Of a stretch of DNA of 64,000 nt, positions 63,484-64,000 are shown in pieces (the first letter of the stretch is position 1; each line of letters opens with the position of its first letter). Both the position numbers and the translations under genes were made by a program. The DNA comes from Flavobacterium sp. J372 (GTDB lineage: Bacteria; Bacteroidota; Bacteroidia; Flavobacteriales; Flavobacteriaceae). Where the stretch lies: the NCBI RefSeq assembly GCF_024699965.1, contig NZ_JAJOMZ010000004.1, forward strand, positions 2,354,001 to 2,418,000. Reading direction: 5' to 3'. The notes under the pieces are model-generated. The model ran no database searches and had not been told where the DNA came from. It was given only the letters and a program-made list of their open reading frames with translations.

Positions 63484-64000
63484 TTAATCCAACTGGAAAG
63501 AGATGTTTACGTTTGCCGTGATTTCTATTTCACCTACAGCAAGTGTTTCACGCTGCGGGGCTGCATCTGCTTTCATGGCATACATTTCAGTACGCATTAC
63601 AGGGTAATAGGTTTGCGTATTATCTGTAACCATCAACGCCTTACCTGCCTTTTGGCCTAAAGCTGTCGCATAATCATTTGCTTTGCCCCTCGCTGCCTGT
63701 ACAGCTTTACCGCGGGCTTCACTTTCATACTGCGCTTGTTTAGATGTACGGAACTCCACACCATTTATTGTGTTTACCCCAGCATCGGTAAGTCCCATCA
63801 TAAGGTTGTCATATTTAGTAAGGTCCTTTAGGGTTATCACTATAGTTTGTGATGCCGTAAAAGAATTATATTTCTTTTTTTCAAAATCATAATTGCGATT
63901 TAGATTTACTCGCCTTGTCTGGTAATCGCTTGCCGGTAAGCCGGAGCTTTTCAGGAATTTTACAACGGCATCAATGCTCGCGTCGTTTTTCTTCTTTACT
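63484..64000 (-). CDS. SIMPL-domain (DUF541) protein, 5' end outside window
   Basis: The minus strand is open from the window edge to the stop at 63484, giving the last 172 residues of a SIMPL/DUF541 protein (relatives include YggE, linked to oxidative-stress defence). Family features are SGLPASDYQTRRVNL, TASQTIVITLKDLTKYDNLM, ARGKAVQAARGKANDYATALGQKAGKAL and the closing VGEIEITANVNISFQL. An internal Met could be mistaken for a start, but the conserved sequence continues upstream to the edge. The signal peptide would be outside the window. Confidence 0.9.
   Translation of the reverse strand, partial: VKKKNDASIDAVVKFLKSSGLPASDYQTRRVNLNRNYDFEKKKYNSFTASQTIVITLKDLTKYDNLMMGLTDAGVNTINGVEFRTSKQAQYESEARGKAVQAARGKANDYATALGQKAGKALMVTDNTQTYYPVMRTEMYAMKADAAPQRETLAVGEIEITANVNISFQLD

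Overview
The window looks like chromosomal DNA of a Flavobacteriaceae bacterium (Flavobacterium-like, Bacteroidota). Supporting signs are Bacteroidota-type -7 promoter elements (TAnnTTTG) upstream of many genes, a fused CcoN-CcoO cbb3 oxidase subunit, a type IX secretion C-terminal sorting domain, signal peptides ending in NAQ/YAQ/YGQ, and many small Flavobacteria-typical families (DUF6095, DUF6122, DUF6671). There is no rRNA, no tRNA that I can see, no IS element and no CRISPR array. Most of the window is ordinary housekeeping sequence.

Layout. 1-3.3 kb: trehalose-6-phosphate synthase (cut by the window edge) divergent from a GH15 glucoamylase/trehalase-like enzyme. 3.3-9.4 kb, minus strand: dsbD, tilS, pabB, lpdA. 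9.4-10.6 kb: an intergenic structured element and a lone TIR-domain gene. 10.6-15.5 kb: Lrp regulator divergent from methionine gamma-lyase, a DPP IV-type peptidase, a lipoprotein. 15.5-17 kb: rlmL-type rRNA methyltransferase. 17.2-22.3 kb: a LipL32-family protein, then a long plus-strand run (methyltransferase, ZIP transporter, murQ, small genes, terC). 22.3-26.9 kb: parC and parE. 27-30.2 kb: tandem transglutaminase-like proteins, a DUF2459 protein and an FMN reductase. 30.3-32.5 kb: DUF6122 and a histidine kinase with an ethylene-receptor-type membrane domain. 32.5-37.2 kb: icd, two small genes, DUF6671, threonylcarbamoyl-AMP synthase and an SbtA bicarbonate transporter, with a divergent LysR gene. 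38.2-43.3 kb: a TetR/ABC/HlyD/TolC export operon. 43.4-58.7 kb: a low-oxygen respiration locus. 58.7-64 kb: an RCC1-repeat T9SS cargo protein, small membrane proteins, a LigD-like DNA ligase, a VOC protein and a SIMPL protein (cut by the window edge).

The most interesting system is the low-oxygen locus. A soluble histidine kinase carries a FixL-like haem-PAS domain with the haem-ligand His and distal Arg spaced as in Bradyrhizobium FixL. Its overlapping partner is a single protein with a receiver domain joined to a CRP/FNR DNA-binding domain, so the rhizobial FixL-FixJ-FixK cascade appears collapsed into two proteins. A free-standing ATP-grasp (PEP-synthase N-terminal) protein is translationally coupled in front of them. 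Five promoters in the locus (small lipoprotein, ATP-grasp/kinase/regulator operon, cco operon, hemN, and a CoA-transferase) each carry an FNR-like palindrome (TGAY-N4-RTCA) whose centre lies exactly 29.5 bp before a TAnnTTTG-like -7 element, on both strands. This predicts a directly readable regulon and explains how the genes work together: oxygen sensing, cbb3 oxidase and its copper/haem assembly factors, anaerobic haem synthesis, and CoA/pyruvate metabolism.

A technical warning: at least nine genes (rlmL, parC, parE, icd, the ABC exporter, ccoI, ccoP, ccoG and, twice, the RCC1 gene) are interrupted by single-base gains or losses in or next to mononucleotide runs. Several are essential or core genes, so these look like residual homopolymer errors in the assembly rather than real pseudogenes. 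I annotate them as single genes.
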